The translations under genes were made by a program, and so were the position numbers. Positions 42,047 to 51,721 of a stretch of DNA of 64,000 bases are shown here, one piece after another. The notes beneath the pieces are model-generated. The model made no database searches. It saw only the letters and a program-made list of their open reading frames with translations, and was not told the DNA's origin. Position 1 is the first letter of the stretch. Every line of letters starts with the position of its first letter. This DNA comes from DATFVA01 sp963815785. GTDB taxonomy: Bacteria; Bacteroidota; Ignavibacteria; Ignavibacteriales; Ignavibacteriaceae. Where the stretch lies: positions 62,001 through 126,000 of the forward strand of contig CAWFHZ010000018.1 of NCBI GenBank assembly GCA_963815785.1, given 5' to 3'.

Positions 42047-42751
42047 ATGTTACGTTCAATTACTGTTCTTTTTTCAATTCTTCTGTTAGCTTCTATGTGT
42101 TATGCACAAAATGCACCTGAAGCCCCTTCGGGTTACAGGGCTGAACTTCAGCAAGGTACTTCTTTTACCGGATTTCAATGGACTCCAGGAGTTGATAATT
42201 TTAATGGGAAATTGGCTGCTATAGTTCCAACTTATAGTGGTGAAGGCGGACTTGGACAAATGTCCCTGTACGGAATTAAGTATGGTTATTTTATCTCCAG
42301 CGGCTGGGCAGTTGGGGGAATAGTTGATTTCGGTTCTAATTCAACCACACAGGATATAACAGGCGGAGGACAGCAGAAACATAGCGGAACAGAATTTGGA
42401 ATTACCGGATTTGTAAATCACTATTTTCAGCCTAAATTTGAAAATGTTGCTGTATGGGTTGGAGCCGATATTTCATTTGGTTCAGTTTCCTCAACTGACG
42501 AAACAACAGGAACAAACCCATCTAAAACCGAATTGTCAGCCTCTTCACTTGGTGTAGGACTGGATTTTGGTGCACAATATTTCATTGATAAAGGGTTTTC
42601 TTTATCAGCCAATTACCAGGTTGGATTTTTAAGTTTAAATCAGCCCGAATTAACACAAACCAATGGAAATGTTAGCACAACAGTTAAGGGTCCAAGTGCT
42701 TCATGGTTTGGAACAATGACAGGCAGTCTTGGAATAAACTTTTCTTTCTGA
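42047..42751 (+). CDS. Outer-membrane beta-barrel protein
   Basis: 234 residues from the ATG at 42047, preceded by TGAGGT. Signal peptide (LRSITVLFSILLLASMCYAQ) then about eight amphipathic strands with Gly and Tyr/Phe: GQMSLYGIKYGYFIS, FGITGFVNHYFQP, LGVGLDFGAQYFIDKGF. The C-terminus ends with Phe (SLGINFSF), the typical barrel terminal residue. Size and form are OmpW/OmpA-like, a passive or adhesive outer-membrane protein of unknown function. A strong terminator follows. Confidence 0.85.
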   Translation: MLRSITVLFSILLLASMCYAQNAPEAPSGYRAELQQGTSFTGFQWTPGVDNFNGKLAAIVPTYSGEGGLGQMSLYGIKYGYFISSGWAVGGIVDFGSNSTTQDITGGGQQKHSGTEFGITGFVNHYFQPKFENVAVWVGADISFGSVSSTDETTGTNPSKTELSASSLGVGLDFGAQYFIDKGFSLSANYQVGFLSLNQPELTQTNGNVSTTVKGPSASWFGTMTGSLGINFSF

Positions 42752-42764
42752 TTTCTTTTATACT

Positions 42765-42793
42765 GAGCCGTCTTCAATGACGGCTCTTTTTTT
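42765..42793 (+). terminator. Intrinsic terminator after the barrel gene
   Basis: Stem GAGCCGTC / GACGGCTC with six-base loop followed by seven T. It is 14 bp past the stop of the beta-barrel gene. Confidence 0.92.
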
Positions 42794-42829
42794 CTCTTCT
42801 AATTTTATTTCACTCAAACCCGATCTGTT

Positions 42830-43612
42830 ATGATATCATTAATTATTACCGTTTTAATCCTTTCAACAAATTTATTTTCCCAAACAACAGTAGAAAAAAA
42901 AGATTGGAAGTCTTTTTATGATGAATATAATGTGAAAGGATGTATAATTATTTACGATCTGAAAAAAGATCAATATTTCGTGTACGATAAAAAGAGGTCC
43001 GTGGAAACTTTTCTTCCTGCCTCAACATTCAAGATATTCAATTCACTTGTTGCCCTGGAAACCGGGGTAATAAAAGACGAAAACGAAGTAATTCCATGGG
43101 ATAGTGTAAACAGGCAGTATGATAAATGGAATATGGATCAGACATTACGGACGGCAATAAAATATTCAGCAGTCTGGGCATACCAGGTTATCGCCAGAAA
43201 AATCGGGGAAGAAAGGATGCAGCATTTTGTGGATTCAGCCAGATATGGAAACTGCAATATTAGCGGAGGTATTGATCTCTTCTGGCTTCAGGGAGGATTA
43301 AGAATTTCTCCCGCTGAACAGGTAGAATTTCTTAAACGATTATATTTTAATAATCTTCCCTTTTCGCAAAGAAGTATGAACATTGTAAAGGATATTTTGA
43401 TAAATGAAAAAACTGACAGATATATTCTACGAGGTAAAACAGGGTGGGCTGCAAGAGTTGAGAAAGGTATCGGCTGGTATGTTGGATATCTTGAGGAGAA
43501 TGGTGATGTTTATTTTTTTGCCAATAATATAGATATAAAAAATAATTCGGATGTTGAATCAAGAATTCCAATAGTTAAAAATATTTTTAAAAGTATGGGA
43601 TTATTAAAATAA
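42830..43612 (+). CDS. Class D (OXA-like) beta-lactamase family protein
   Basis: 260 residues with signal peptide (cleavage near LFSQ). The active-site motif is PASTFKIFNSL (Ser and Lys of S-x-x-K), then SxV (YSAVWAYQ), YGN (ARYGNCN), the Trp region FWLQGGLRIS and KTG (LRGKTGWAA). This order and spacing match class D beta-lactamases or their BlaR/penicillin-sensor relatives. The size fits a secreted enzyme. No adjacent blaR/blaI-like regulator was found, so it may be constitutive and ancestral. No ribosome site is obvious; a terminator of the barrel gene lies upstream. Confidence 0.9.
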   Translation: MISLIITVLILSTNLFSQTTVEKKDWKSFYDEYNVKGCIIIYDLKKDQYFVYDKKRSVETFLPASTFKIFNSLVALETGVIKDENEVIPWDSVNRQYDKWNMDQTLRTAIKYSAVWAYQVIARKIGEERMQHFVDSARYGNCNISGGIDLFWLQGGLRISPAEQVEFLKRLYFNNLPFSQRSMNIVKDILINEKTDRYILRGKTGWAARVEKGIGWYVGYLEENGDVYFFANNIDIKNNSDVESRIPIVKNIFKSMGLLK

Positions 43613-43613
43613 A

Positions 43614-43648
43614 AAGCGGCATTCCGGCAATGGAACACCGCTCTCTTT
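43614..43648 (+). terminator. Possible terminator after the beta-lactamase gene
   Basis: A stem-like GCGG..TTCC / GGAA..CCGC with a GCAAT loop followed by TCTCTTTGTG. Two internal mismatches weaken it. Confidence 0.4.
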
Positions 43649-43824
43649 GTGTGTGGTTGAGATGAAGATTTTAGTTTATTATTCTAAAATGCTCATCATC
43701 AGATAATTTTTTATCAAAGTGTTCTTCATACATCTTTTTATATTTTTCATACAATTCATTTGAAACTTTTTTACCGTTTACTTCCATCCCGTTGTCATCC
43801 AAATCCAAATTAAGTTTTTCATCT

Positions 43825-44637
43825 TCACTCTTTTATCAAATTATCTTTTACCATTTCTTCTTTTACCGTATCTATAAAATCATTTAATTTTTTCAATTTG
43901 ATATCAAGTCCGTGAAGTTTAATCTTAATACTTCCCATATTTTTGCCAAGCTCAGACATTGCATCATCCAGTCCTGAAAGATCAATATCGATATTTTGTA
44001 TTTCATCCAAATGGTCCTTCATTTCGCTTTTCATTTTTTCAATATTTTCTTTCAGGTCATCCATATTTACGTTAACCTGAATATTGATATCTTTATTAAG
44101 ACGATCCATTTCATCGTCAAATTTATCAGAATCAAATTCGATTTTTATTTTTTTGTCCTTCAGTTTTGATAGTTCTGCCGAGAGTTCTTTCATCCCATCT
44201 CTAAAGGCTTCATCATCAAAATGAAATTCAAACTTCTGATTCTTCAGTCCTTCTTTCATTTTGTGCATATCTTCTTTAAAATTTCTCATATCGAATTTAA
44301 AGCCATTTAAATCTGCTTCAATATGATGCGATTTGTTTTGAAGTTTATTAATCCTTTTATAAATCATTCCCCTGTAATCATCAATTTCATTGTCAGGAAT
44401 GCGCTCTCCATCTCTAAAGATTGAAGAGATTTCACCATTGTTGAAGTTAACCTCCCAGCGGCTATCTTTTCCGCCCTCATCTTTATAAAAAGAAAATGTC
44501 TGATCTGCCCTGCTGTTGGTATCAAGGTGTGCAACTGTTCCCTGGTTTGCTGTGCTGCATCCTGAAAAAACTAACAACAGCATCATTGGAAGAACTATAA
44601 ACTGGAAATGTGTTTTAGTAAATATTTTTAATTCCAT
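43825..44637 (-). CDS. Coiled-coil lipoprotein, apparently frameshifted near the C-terminus
   Basis: 270 residues. A lipobox (LLLVFSGC) marks an outer or periplasmic lipoprotein. The mature part is mostly charged heptad-like helix (MKEGLKNQKFEFHF, DDLKENIEKMKSEMKDHL). The frame ends DNLIKE, but the next frame continues SEDEKLNLDLDDNGMEV and KKVSNELYEKYKKMYEEHF down to a stop at 43671, exactly the sort of sequence that would go on. Removing one base near 43830 joins them, so the intact gene may be 43671-44637. Function unknown; could be a structural spacer. Confidence 0.8.
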   Translation of the reverse strand: MELKIFTKTHFQFIVLPMMLLLVFSGCSTANQGTVAHLDTNSRADQTFSFYKDEGGKDSRWEVNFNNGEISSIFRDGERIPDNEIDDYRGMIYKRINKLQNKSHHIEADLNGFKFDMRNFKEDMHKMKEGLKNQKFEFHFDDEAFRDGMKELSAELSKLKDKKIKIEFDSDKFDDEMDRLNKDINIQVNVNMDDLKENIEKMKSEMKDHLDEIQNIDIDLSGLDDAMSELGKNMGSIKIKLHGLDIKLKKLNDFIDTVKEEMVKDNLIKE

Positions 44638-44892
44638 TGCCTTCTCCTTAATAATGTTGCGAATGCCGGTTTCTTGTTATTCAGACGCCGGAGTGGCAAT
44701 TATGTTTCGCAGACTCACAAATCATATGAACAGCGGTTTGAAATCAAGGATGATCGGAAAAATTCAAGTGCAGTATGCTTTTTTACTTAACATAAACTTA
44801 ATGTTTTGTTAATAACTCCTTAACACCAGTCCATAACTTAAGAATTACTTTTGTAATGAATAAAAAGTATTAATAACAATAGAGAGGTTAAA

Positions 44893-45030
44893 ATGGCAAC
44901 AAATTTATTTCATCTCTTAATAGCATTGCTTGCAGGAGCTATCGCAACTTATGATACTTTGAAGAGCAATAAAAGAAAAAGAAAAGAAACTGGTAATGAC
45001 AACAGGAAAATTCTGGACTTACAGAACTGA
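44893..45030 (+). CDS. Small protein with one membrane segment
   Basis: 45 residues from an ATG with AGAGAGG site 5 bp upstream: MATNLFHLLIALLAGAIATYD then a basic tail (SNKRKRKE). The short hydrophobic helix and positively charged tail resemble small membrane-associated peptides. No named family is known to me. It faces the TerB-like gene. Independent evidence (expression or conservation) would be needed. Confidence 0.5.
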   Translation: MATNLFHLLIALLAGAIATYDTLKSNKRKRKETGNDNRKILDLQN

Positions 45031-45041
45031 CTAAGTTCCGT

Positions 45042-45526
45042 TTAGATATTATTCATTTCCTCCTTAACCAATAATTTTGTTCCTATTATATCTTCGTGCC
45101 CCATATTCAATAAACCCCCGATCTTTTTAATAAGATGATCTTCGTACATATCAAGCTTTTTATCAATGTAAATTAAACGCCATAAATTCTTTAATAACTC
45201 AAATTTTTCATCGTTGTCAAAATTCTGATTAATCAGTTTTGTAAAATCATAAATGCTGTCATCCGATTGCAATCTTTTTTCAGCAAGCTCAATCAAATCA
45301 TTCACACAATCATCCTCTAAATCAAAAGTCGATTTCATTATTGAAATAATTTTATCTCTTTCTTCTTCAGTAAAATTATCATCAGCTCTTGCCATTTCAA
45401 TAAAGAGTGTACAGGTTGCTACCTGTAGTTTTTTATTCGCTTCAGTACTCTGATCGTCACTGCCATAATCAAAATTATTTTGCGTTTTATCAGGTTCAGT
45501 AAAAATCTTTTTAAATAGTTTAACAT
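45042..45526 (-). CDS. TerB-like protein, apparently frameshifted at the N-terminus
   Basis: The section from 45395 is intact (117 residues), but the same frame is open further upstream and encodes TerB-like sequence (KLFKKIFTEPDKTQN, LQVATCTLFIE) running straight into ARADDNFTEEERDKI. The only good ATG (45526) is out of frame by one base; adding a base in ATGTTAAAC gives MFKLFKKIF. The TerB domain is alpha-helical, with Asp/Glu pairs (ADDNFTEEE, YIDKKLDMYEDHLI) that can bind metal ions. TerB-like proteins act in stress or tellurite response and are often found singly. Confidence 0.75.
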
Positions 45527-45540
45527 TGTTTTACCAGCAA

Positions 45541-47073
45541 TTAATTAATTTCAATTTCAGTTTCTTTCTCAGGTTTTGGAGGACGCTCATAAATTTCACA
45601 TAAATATTTATAGTGTCCGGCTATTTCAGGACTAACCTGATCCCAGCTAAATCTCCACTGCCAGTTTCCACCGGGTTTTCCTGGAAAATTCATTCTGGTT
45701 TCACCACCCAGTCTTAAAACATCCTGCATAGGAATTAAAAGCATATCTGCAACAGAAGCATAAGCTGAATGAATTAATGCGCCTGTTATATCATCTCCAA
45801 AATAGTTAAGATATTGCTGAGCATGTTGATATATATCATTCTTACTATTTTTTTCTTTTTCAAAGTAAGCAACTGTGGTGTCGTTATCATGAGAACCTGT
45901 ATATACCAGGCAATTCTTTGTGAAATTATGCGGAAGGAATTTTCTTTCCATACCGGTGCCAAAAGCGAATTGAAGAATTTTCATACCGGGAAAGTCAAAA
46001 TCGTCTCTCAATTTTTCAACCGATTTAGTTATAACTCCCAGGTCTTCTGCAATAATCGGCAAAGAACCAAGGTGTTCGTTTATTGTTCTAAAAAATTTTT
46101 CTCCCGGAGCTTTAACCCACTTTCCTGTTTCAGCTGTAGGTGCATCTCCCGGAATTTCCCAGTAGGCATCAAATCCACGGAAATGATCTATCCTGATAAT
46201 ATCAACAAGGTTAAGCATTTGTTTCATTCTCTGCCGCCACCACAGAAAATCATCTTTTTCCATAACATCCCATTTATAAAGAGGATTTCCCCAAAGCTGA
46301 CCGGTCGCACTGAAATAATCGGGAGGAACACCGGCAACAGAAGTAAGATTACCATTCTCATCAACCGAGAACAATTCTTTATGTGCCCAAAGGTCAGCGC
46401 TGTCATATGCAATAAAAATAGGCATATCGCCTATTATTCTTATTCCTTTGGCGTTGGCATATTTCTTAACAGCAGACCATTGTTCAAAGAAAATGTACTG
46501 TACAAATTTATTATAGTTTATACCTTCTATTAATTTTTTATTCCATTCTGCCAGAGCTTTTTCGTTTCTTTTAACGAGAACTTCGTCCCAGTTTGTCCAG
46601 ATACCTCCGCCATGAAACTCTTTAGCTGCCATAAAGAACGAATAATCATCAAGCCAATCAGAATTTTCTTTACAAAATTTTTTGAAATTTTTACCTGACA
46701 ATAATCCATTTGATTTAAATTTCTCAAACGCTTTCTGTAAAAGTTTTCTCTTATAAATAATCAGGTTTCCAAAATCTACTTTGTGCTTATTAAAAGAAGG
46801 TGGATTTGATATTTCACTTTCAGTTAGTAATCCTTTGTCCCGCAGTTTTTCGGGGCTGATCATATTTGGATTTCCCGCAAATGCAGAAAAACATTGATAT
46901 GGAGAATCTCCATATCCTGTAGGTCCTAATGGAAAAACCTGCCAGAGAGTTTGACCGGCAGATTCAAGGAAGTTTATAAAATTATATGCTTCCGGACCAA
47001 AATCGCCAATGCCGAATCTGCCTGGAAGTGAGGTTGGATGCAGTAGAATCCCTGCTGCTCTTTCAAATTTCAT
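45541..47073 (-). CDS. malQ: 4-alpha-glucanotransferase
   Basis: 510 residues of GH77, the short bacterial type. Key parts: RAAGILLHPTSLPGRFGIGD, GYGDSPYQCFSAFAGNP, the nucleophile Asp in IRIDHFRGFDAYWEIP, acid/base Glu in IIAEDLGVI and GSHDNDT. It transfers maltosyl units between glycans in glycogen or maltodextrin use. No other glycogen gene is adjacent in the window. A short C-terminal tail (PKPEKETEIEIN) is unusual but not alarming. Confidence 0.95.
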   Translation of the reverse strand: MKFERAAGILLHPTSLPGRFGIGDFGPEAYNFINFLESAGQTLWQVFPLGPTGYGDSPYQCFSAFAGNPNMISPEKLRDKGLLTESEISNPPSFNKHKVDFGNLIIYKRKLLQKAFEKFKSNGLLSGKNFKKFCKENSDWLDDYSFFMAAKEFHGGGIWTNWDEVLVKRNEKALAEWNKKLIEGINYNKFVQYIFFEQWSAVKKYANAKGIRIIGDMPIFIAYDSADLWAHKELFSVDENGNLTSVAGVPPDYFSATGQLWGNPLYKWDVMEKDDFLWWRQRMKQMLNLVDIIRIDHFRGFDAYWEIPGDAPTAETGKWVKAPGEKFFRTINEHLGSLPIIAEDLGVITKSVEKLRDDFDFPGMKILQFAFGTGMERKFLPHNFTKNCLVYTGSHDNDTTVAYFEKEKNSKNDIYQHAQQYLNYFGDDITGALIHSAYASVADMLLIPMQDVLRLGGETRMNFPGKPGGNWQWRFSWDQVSPEIAGHYKYLCEIYERPPKPEKETEIEIN

Positions 47074-47156
47074 TAATAACCCGAGAATTTTTAATTGGGT
47101 AAAATAAGTAAAGACAAATAAAGATGAAAAAATTTTTTGCTAAGGAAAAAGCCCTC

Positions 47157-47206
47157 TTTAAAAGAAAAATCTCTGTTCCCCGGCATAACCAGGAAACAGA
47201 GATTAT
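47157..47206 (-). terminator. Intrinsic terminator after the VWA lipoprotein gene
   Basis: A long stem (AATCTCTGTTCCC with GGAAACAGAGATT, one mismatch) followed on the minus strand by TTTTTCTTTT, about 26 bp past the stop at 47232. Confidence 0.8.
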
Positions 47207-47231
47207 GAAAGTTTACTTTAAATTTAATTAT

Positions 47232-48326
47232 TTAATAAATAATACCAGTATATGTTCGTTTTCCATCGGCATTATTTTCCTTAATAGTTATTTCTACTGT
47301 GTGAGCACTAGTTGCACCGGATGTCAAAAATTCTATCAAATAACTGTTTGACAATGCTCCTGTTACAGGGAGAGTAGAAAGATCTAAACCGGAAGCATCA
47401 CTGGGAACTATAACAACCGTTCCCCCTGTACATTTAGACATATCCCATGGTCTCTCATCATAGAGGGCTTGCCAGGTATATGCATTAGCTGTATCCGGAT
47501 CACCACTCCATACTGTGTGAACCGTGATTTTTCCGGATAATTTACTACATAGATTTGCTACACTCCATTCATAAAGTCCGTTTGGTTGAACTGATTCATC
47601 TGTGAAATTTATAAATACTCTTTGTGCATCAGAACGCCACGAGTAATTGGAATCAGCAAAGAATACTCCAAGAACTCCGTTTTCATCAGACAAACCCAGG
47701 CCGAAAGTTGAGGCTTTGGTTTCCAGTGAAGCACTATCAGCACCCGAAAATCCTTCTGTTCTATAGGTTCCGTAACTTCTATTTAAATATGTTTCTATCG
47801 CAGTAGCATTAGTGAAATTTATTCCGCCATTAACGTCCCCATATTGATAACCAACAACAGCAAGTTTCACATCAAGACCGCTGCTTTGAAGAAGCTGAGA
47901 AAATTTTATTATAGAAGTTGCAATTGAATCGGCTTCCTGATCCATACTACCGGAATTATCCACGGTGAAAACTATATCCGCCTTAAGAATATTGCCTGAA
48001 CCAACTTTCGTTACCAGGAGTCCTTTTACTTTTGAATCTTCGGTAACAAAAAGATTCTGCTGCGCAACAAGCTGTATCGGCAGTCCGGTAACAGGGTTTA
48101 ACAATCCAGTTAAGTTCATTCTGATTCTTGATTCATTTCCGCTGGTTTTAGAAAAAGTGGCAGTGGGCTGAACATTATTTATTACTGTTGCCGGTACTGT
48201 TACGTTTGTAGGATCGGCAGGAATTTCAGAATTGTTATTATTATCAACCGGGTTATCTTTTTTTGAACAACCGCTATAGATTGAAATTAATCCCAGTATT
48301 ATGATAAAAGTAAGAAATTTTTTCAT
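47232..48326 (-). CDS. VWA-domain lipoprotein
   Basis: 364 residues. Lipobox (SIYSGC) then a Asn-rich spacer and a von Willebrand A domain at ~120-330 with the MIDAS motif (DIVFTVDNSGSMDQEADS) and a later acidic residue (TDESVQPNG). It is anchored to a membrane, probably exposed. VWA domains bind metal-dependently to proteins; the partner is unknown. It is alone, with a large gene-free region before it (48327-48992), and its terminator is well defined. Confidence 0.85.
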   Translation of the reverse strand: MKKFLTFIIILGLISIYSGCSKKDNPVDNNNNSEIPADPTNVTVPATVINNVQPTATFSKTSGNESRIRMNLTGLLNPVTGLPIQLVAQQNLFVTEDSKVKGLLVTKVGSGNILKADIVFTVDNSGSMDQEADSIATSIIKFSQLLQSSGLDVKLAVVGYQYGDVNGGINFTNATAIETYLNRSYGTYRTEGFSGADSASLETKASTFGLGLSDENGVLGVFFADSNYSWRSDAQRVFINFTDESVQPNGLYEWSVANLCSKLSGKITVHTVWSGDPDTANAYTWQALYDERPWDMSKCTGGTVVIVPSDASGLDLSTLPVTGALSNSYLIEFLTSGATSAHTVEITIKENNADGKRTYTGIIY

Positions 48327-48992
48327 GTTCTCTCCTGTTTTTTATGGTAGGTTTTTATTGTACTGCTACTAATAACAGTTGAGTTAAAGTTATAAAATTG
48401 GATTGAGATTATCCAATGCTTATTTCAGAAATTAGCAGGTAAATCAATAATGAATAGGGATTAAGAAATTTTTTTTAAAATTATTTTCCAAGATAATACC
48501 GAAGTTGTTTATTTATTCAACAGGCGTGCATCAAAAATCACTATCAGAGATATTTATAAATGTCTAATATTCTATAATTTAAGCTTTGTGGTAACCATTT
48601 AAATAACCAGTTTACTTTGAATTTTTATAGAATGTTAACACAAAAGGATTTAGTAAGTTTTATTGAGAGGTCATTAACTTAACTGAGATTAGTCATAACA
48701 TTTCTAGTAAACTTTGTTAATTGATTAGGTAATTATTGAGAAAAATAATATCTCAAAATCTGAATGGCTGTAACAAATTGTTCAGTATTGTAATCCTTTA
48801 AAAGATAACCTGTAACCTGTTTCACTATAAAAACCTACTCAATTGTAATTTTTTGAATAATCAATTAAGTTATCCCATCAGATTATCGATTTTTAAAAGT
48901 AAAAACACATTGCAGGCTTACAGATAGGAAAATTTGTAAACCAAAATGGAATTATATTCTCAAGTTTAAATTCTGAATAAAGGAATTAGTAA
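48327..48992. other. Longest gene-free region in the window
   Basis: 666 bp of AT-rich sequence between the VWA lipoprotein start and aceE. It must hold the promoter of the pyruvate dehydrogenase operon, but no palindrome or hairpin of note was found. Several TTG/TA pairs could serve as -33/-7 boxes. Confidence 0.5.
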
Positions 48993-51671
48993 ATGGCTAA
49001 AGATAAAACCAAAGTTGAAGAACTGAATGAAATAGAAACGCGTGAATGGCTCTATTCGCTTGACTACGTATTTGAACATGGCGGACCGGAAAGAGTAAAG
49101 GAGCTTCTACATCAATTGCAGATACGAGCTCATAAAGCCGGAGTTGATATTCCGTTTTCTGCAAATACTCCTTACATCAACACCATTCCTCGTGAAAAAC
49201 AATCAACGTTTCCGGGAAACCGTGAGATTGAAAGAAGAATAAAAAGCTTAATCCGCTGGAATGCAATGGCAATGGTGGTAAAAGCAAATAAACTTGAGAG
49301 CGGCATCGGCGGACATATTTCTACTTATGCTTCTGCTGCTACTCTTTATGAAATAGGATTTAATCATTTCTTCCGCGGTAAGGAAGACGATTATGAAGGT
49401 GATCAGGTATTTTTTCAGGGTCATGCCTCACCGGGAATTTATGCAAGGGCTTTTCTTGAAGGAAGATTATCGGTTGAACAACTTGAAGATTTCAGGAGAG
49501 AACTAAAACCATCCGGTGGTTTATCGTCATATCCGCATCCATGGCTTATGCCGGATTTTTGGGAGTTTCCAACTGTTTCTATGGGACTTGGACCAATAAT
49601 GGCAATTTACCAGGCACGGTTTAACCGGTATCTCGAGGACCGTGGATTAATTGAAAGAAAAAGAGAAGGTCACGTCTGGGCATTCCTGGGAGATGGCGAA
49701 ACGGATGAACCTGAAGCGCTCGGAGCAATAAGTCTTGCCGCAAGAGAAAAACTGGATAACCTCATTTTTGTAATTAATTGTAATCTGCAAAGACTTGATG
49801 GCCCGGTAAGGGGAAACGGAAAAATTATTCAGGAACTCGAGGCTATTTTTCGCGGTGCCGGATGGAATGTTATAAAAGTAGTCTGGGGAAGTGATTGGGA
49901 TCCACTTTTAGCTAAAGATTCTGAAGGAAAACTTGTGAAGCGAATGGGAGAAGTTGTTGATGGTCAGTATCAAAAATATTCCGTTGAAACCGGCGAGTAT
50001 ATAAGAGAACATTTTTTCGGAGCCGATGAAGATGTACTCGAGATGGTAAAAAATCTTTCGGATGAACAATTGAAGAAAATGAAACGCGGCGGTCACGATC
50101 CGGAAAAAGTTTATGCTGCTTTTAACGCTGCTGTTGAGCATAAAGGCTCCCCTACTGTAATTCTTGCAAAAACAATTAAAGGTTATGGACTTGGAGAAAG
50201 CGGGGAAGGAAAAAACATTACGCATCAGCAGAAAAAGCTTAATGAAGATGAGATGAAAGAATTCAGATCAAGATTTGGAATTCCAATTTCTGATGAAGAG
50301 ATACCGAGTGCACCATTTTACAGACCTGCAGAGGATAGTCCTGAGATGAAGTATCTTAAAGAAAGAAGAGAAGAACTTGGAGGTTTCCTTCCAAAAAGAA
50401 ATAGAAACATCCGCCCTATCAAAACTCCTCCCGAAGATATCTTTGAGGAATTTTATAAAGGGACTGAAGGTCGTGAGGTTTCAACTACAATGGTTTTTGT
50501 TCGGATTCTTGCGAAGCTTTTAAAAGATAAAGAAATTGGTGATTTAATTGTTCCAATAGTTCCGGATGAAGCCAGAACTTTCGGAATGGAAGCTCTGTTC
50601 AGACAAATAGGGATTTATTCTCACGCAGGTCAGTTGTATGAACCCGTTGATAAAGAAAGTCTTCTTTATTACAAAGAGGCACAGGACGGACAAATACTTG
50701 AAGAAGGAATTACTGAAGCTGGTTCAATGGCATCATTCATTGCTGCAGGATCTGCTTATGCAACTCACGGAATAAATATGATACCATTCTTCATCTATTA
50801 TTCAATGTTCGGTTTCCAGAGAATAGGCGATCTGGTATGGGCGGCAGGAGATATGCAGTGCAAAGGTTTTATGCTCGGGGGAACTGCAGGAAGAACTACA
50901 CTCAACGGCGAAGGTCTTCAACACCAGGACGGAAATAGTCACCTGCTGGCATATACAGTTCCTAATCTTGTTACTTATGATCCTGCATTTGCGTATGAGA
51001 TTGCAATAATAATTCGTGACGGTATAAAAAGGATGTATGAAGACCAGGAAAATATCTTTTACTATTTAACAGTTATGAATGAAAATTACGCTATGCCTCC
51101 GATGCCCAAAGGAGCAAAAGAAGGTATTGTGAAGGGTATGTATAAATTTAAATCTTCAAATAAGAAACAGGCAAAGCTTAAGGCACAACTCTTTGGAAGT
51201 GGAACAATAATGAATGAAGCACTGAAAGCTGCTGAAATTCTGGAAGATGAATTTAAAGTTTCCACGGATGTCTGGAGTGTAACAAGCTATAAAGAATTAA
51301 GACGCGATGCTCTTGATGTTGAAAGATGGAATATGCTTCACCCGACGGAGAAACCAAGGCTCCCATACATTTCACAACAGCTTAAAAATGAAAAGGGAGT
51401 TTTTGTTGCAGCCAGCGATTATGTAAAGGCATTGCCCGATTCGATTGCAAAATGGATTCCCGGCACTTTAATGTCATTAGGTACAGATGGTTTCGGAAGG
51501 AGTGAAGGCAGAGCTGAACTCAGAGACTTCTTTGAAGTTGATGCAAAACATATTGTCATTGCAACTTTGTATGCATTGGCTAAGGAAGATAAGATAAAAA
51601 TGAATGCTGTAGAAAAAGCAATTAAACAGCTTAATGTCGATCCCGGTAAACCGAACCCGGTTAATTCATAA
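48993..51671 (+). CDS. aceE: Pyruvate dehydrogenase E1, homodimeric type
   Basis: 892 residues, the size of the homodimeric AceE. The TPP motif is GDGETDEPEALG ... NCNLQRLDGPVRGN. Other parts: PHPWLMPDFWEFPTVSMGLGP, GLQHQDGNSHLLAYTVPN and DGFGRSEGR. It decarboxylates pyruvate and reductively acetylates the lipoyl of E2. First gene of the operon aceE-aceF-lpd; ribosome site AAAGGAAT. The use of the homodimeric E1 instead of alpha-2/beta-2 is the noteworthy choice. Confidence 0.97.
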   Translation: MAKDKTKVEELNEIETREWLYSLDYVFEHGGPERVKELLHQLQIRAHKAGVDIPFSANTPYINTIPREKQSTFPGNREIERRIKSLIRWNAMAMVVKANKLESGIGGHISTYASAATLYEIGFNHFFRGKEDDYEGDQVFFQGHASPGIYARAFLEGRLSVEQLEDFRRELKPSGGLSSYPHPWLMPDFWEFPTVSMGLGPIMAIYQARFNRYLEDRGLIERKREGHVWAFLGDGETDEPEALGAISLAAREKLDNLIFVINCNLQRLDGPVRGNGKIIQELEAIFRGAGWNVIKVVWGSDWDPLLAKDSEGKLVKRMGEVVDGQYQKYSVETGEYIREHFFGADEDVLEMVKNLSDEQLKKMKRGGHDPEKVYAAFNAAVEHKGSPTVILAKTIKGYGLGESGEGKNITHQQKKLNEDEMKEFRSRFGIPISDEEIPSAPFYRPAEDSPEMKYLKERREELGGFLPKRNRNIRPIKTPPEDIFEEFYKGTEGREVSTTMVFVRILAKLLKDKEIGDLIVPIVPDEARTFGMEALFRQIGIYSHAGQLYEPVDKESLLYYKEAQDGQILEEGITEAGSMASFIAAGSAYATHGINMIPFFIYYSMFGFQRIGDLVWAAGDMQCKGFMLGGTAGRTTLNGEGLQHQDGNSHLLAYTVPNLVTYDPAFAYEIAIIIRDGIKRMYEDQENIFYYLTVMNENYAMPPMPKGAKEGIVKGMYKFKSSNKKQAKLKAQLFGSGTIMNEALKAAEILEDEFKVSTDVWSVTSYKELRRDALDVERWNMLHPTEKPRLPYISQQLKNEKGVFVAASDYVKALPDSIAKWIPGTLMSLGTDGFGRSEGRAELRDFFEVDAKHIVIATLYALAKEDKIKMNAVEKAIKQLNVDPGKPNPVNS

Positions 51672-51721
51672 AAGAGCATTTTCTTAATACAGAATGAAAA
51701 ATTTTTAATCAGGAATTACAA

